From assembly GCF_001294335.1 (NCBI RefSeq), contig NZ_LGKG01000155.1, forward strand, positions 4,169 through 68,168: 64,000 nt of DNA. The letters run 5' to 3'. The translations under genes were made by a program, and so were the position numbers. Below the pieces are notes generated by a model that made no database searches, had not been told where the DNA came from, and was given only the letters and a program-made list of their open reading frames with translations. Shown here piece after piece: positions 63,876 through 64,000 of the stretch (position 1 is the stretch's first letter; each line of letters begins with the position of its first letter). This DNA comes from Streptomyces chattanoogensis. GTDB lineage: Bacteria > Actinomycetota > Actinomycetes > Streptomycetales > Streptomycetaceae.

Positions 63876-64000
63876 CTAGCTCAGGGTCTTCAGCGCCGCC
63901 ACGTCATACGGCTTCAGCTCCTCGAACCGGTCCCCCAGCACCTTCGCCGCCCACAACGGATCCTGAAGCAACGCACGGCCGACAGCCACCAGGTCGAACT
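63876..64000 (-). CDS. Old Yellow Enzyme-type flavin oxidoreductase, C-terminal end (5' part outside window)
   Basis: The last ~40 codons read VAVGRALLQDPLWAAKVL then ELKPYDVAALKTLS, the typical end of NADH:flavin oxidoreductases of the OYE family, where GRALLxDP lies near the FMN phosphate site. The gene enters from the right edge. It is upstream of and on the same strand as the broken radical SAM gene. Confidence 0.75.
   Translation of the reverse strand, partial: FDLVAVGRALLQDPLWAAKVLGDRFEELKPYDVAALKTLS

Overview
The window is very GC-rich, with strong third-position GC bias, GTG starts and purine-rich ribosome binding sites. It contains SARP/AfsR-type regulation, a large modular polyketide locus, a Streptomyces-order gas vesicle cluster and a HelD/HelR helicase. 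Together these point to a Streptomyces chromosome, probably an accessory arm region. No rRNA, tRNA or CRISPR array was seen. All calls come from reading the sequence; no database search was run.

Region 1 (1-31,553, minus strand, running off the left edge) is an acyltransferase-less (trans-AT) type I polyketide operon. In transcription order it holds a free-standing acyltransferase fused to a type II thioesterase, a lone acyl carrier protein, an asparagine-synthase-like amidotransferase, a 3,218-residue PKS and a PKS of at least 5,945 residues. The gene set (AT, ACP, amidotransferase) and a first PKS reading KS-DH-KR-ACP / KS-B-ACP / KS match the logic used for glutarimide polyketides (cycloheximide, iso-migrastatin, lactimidomycin and streptimidone families). 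The amidotransferase would make a malonamyl-ACP starter and the KS-B-ACP branching module would close the glutarimide ring. The second PKS continues KR-ACP / KS-ACP / KS-DH-KR-MT-ACP / KS-KR-MT-ACP / KS-ACP / KS. This pattern does not fit the known Streptomyces glutarimides I can recall, so the product may be new.

Region 2 (31,554-35,478) is the control region. A divergent 1,213-residue SARP with an AAA-type ATPase domain (PimR-like layout) faces the operon. Between them lie five copies of the heptamer CTTGCCG (CGGCAAG on the other strand), spaced 33, 32, 23 and 11 bp apart. This is a helically phased SARP operator candidate.

Region 3 (35,479-42,709) holds a duplicated P-loop protein, a cytochrome P450 (possible tailoring enzyme), a second P-loop protein, and a NAD(P)H quinone reductase divergent from an XRE-type regulator. 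It ends with an ArsR-type repressor divergent from a quinone oxidoreductase, with a well-formed operator between them.

Region 4 (42,710-45,808) looks like a rifamycin-response locus. A perfect 10-bp palindrome with the core of the rifamycin-associated element is followed by a glycosyltransferase reduced by deletion to 71 codons and then by an intact HelR/HelD-like helicase. An ATP-grasp C-terminal remnant lies immediately after.

Region 5 (45,809-52,717) carries signalling and surface genes: a two-component pair, small secreted proteins and a lipoprotein, a membrane Ser/Thr kinase with one PASTA repeat, and several unknowns.

Region 6 (52,718-58,821) is a gas vesicle cluster, gvpO-A-F-G-J-L-S-K. 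It is followed by a CsbD-like gene and, on the opposite strand, an SRPBCC protein with a poly-acidic tail and a protein with a Lys/Ala-rich histone-like tail. These two are probably the displaced gvpZ- and gvpY-type genes.

Region 7 (58,822-64,000) contains a MerR regulator without its DNA-binding half, a small membrane protein, a SpoIIE-type phosphatase, a secreted protein, a broken B12-binding radical SAM gene and the 3' end of an Old Yellow Enzyme-type reductase. The number of remnants here and in region 4 indicates ongoing gene decay.
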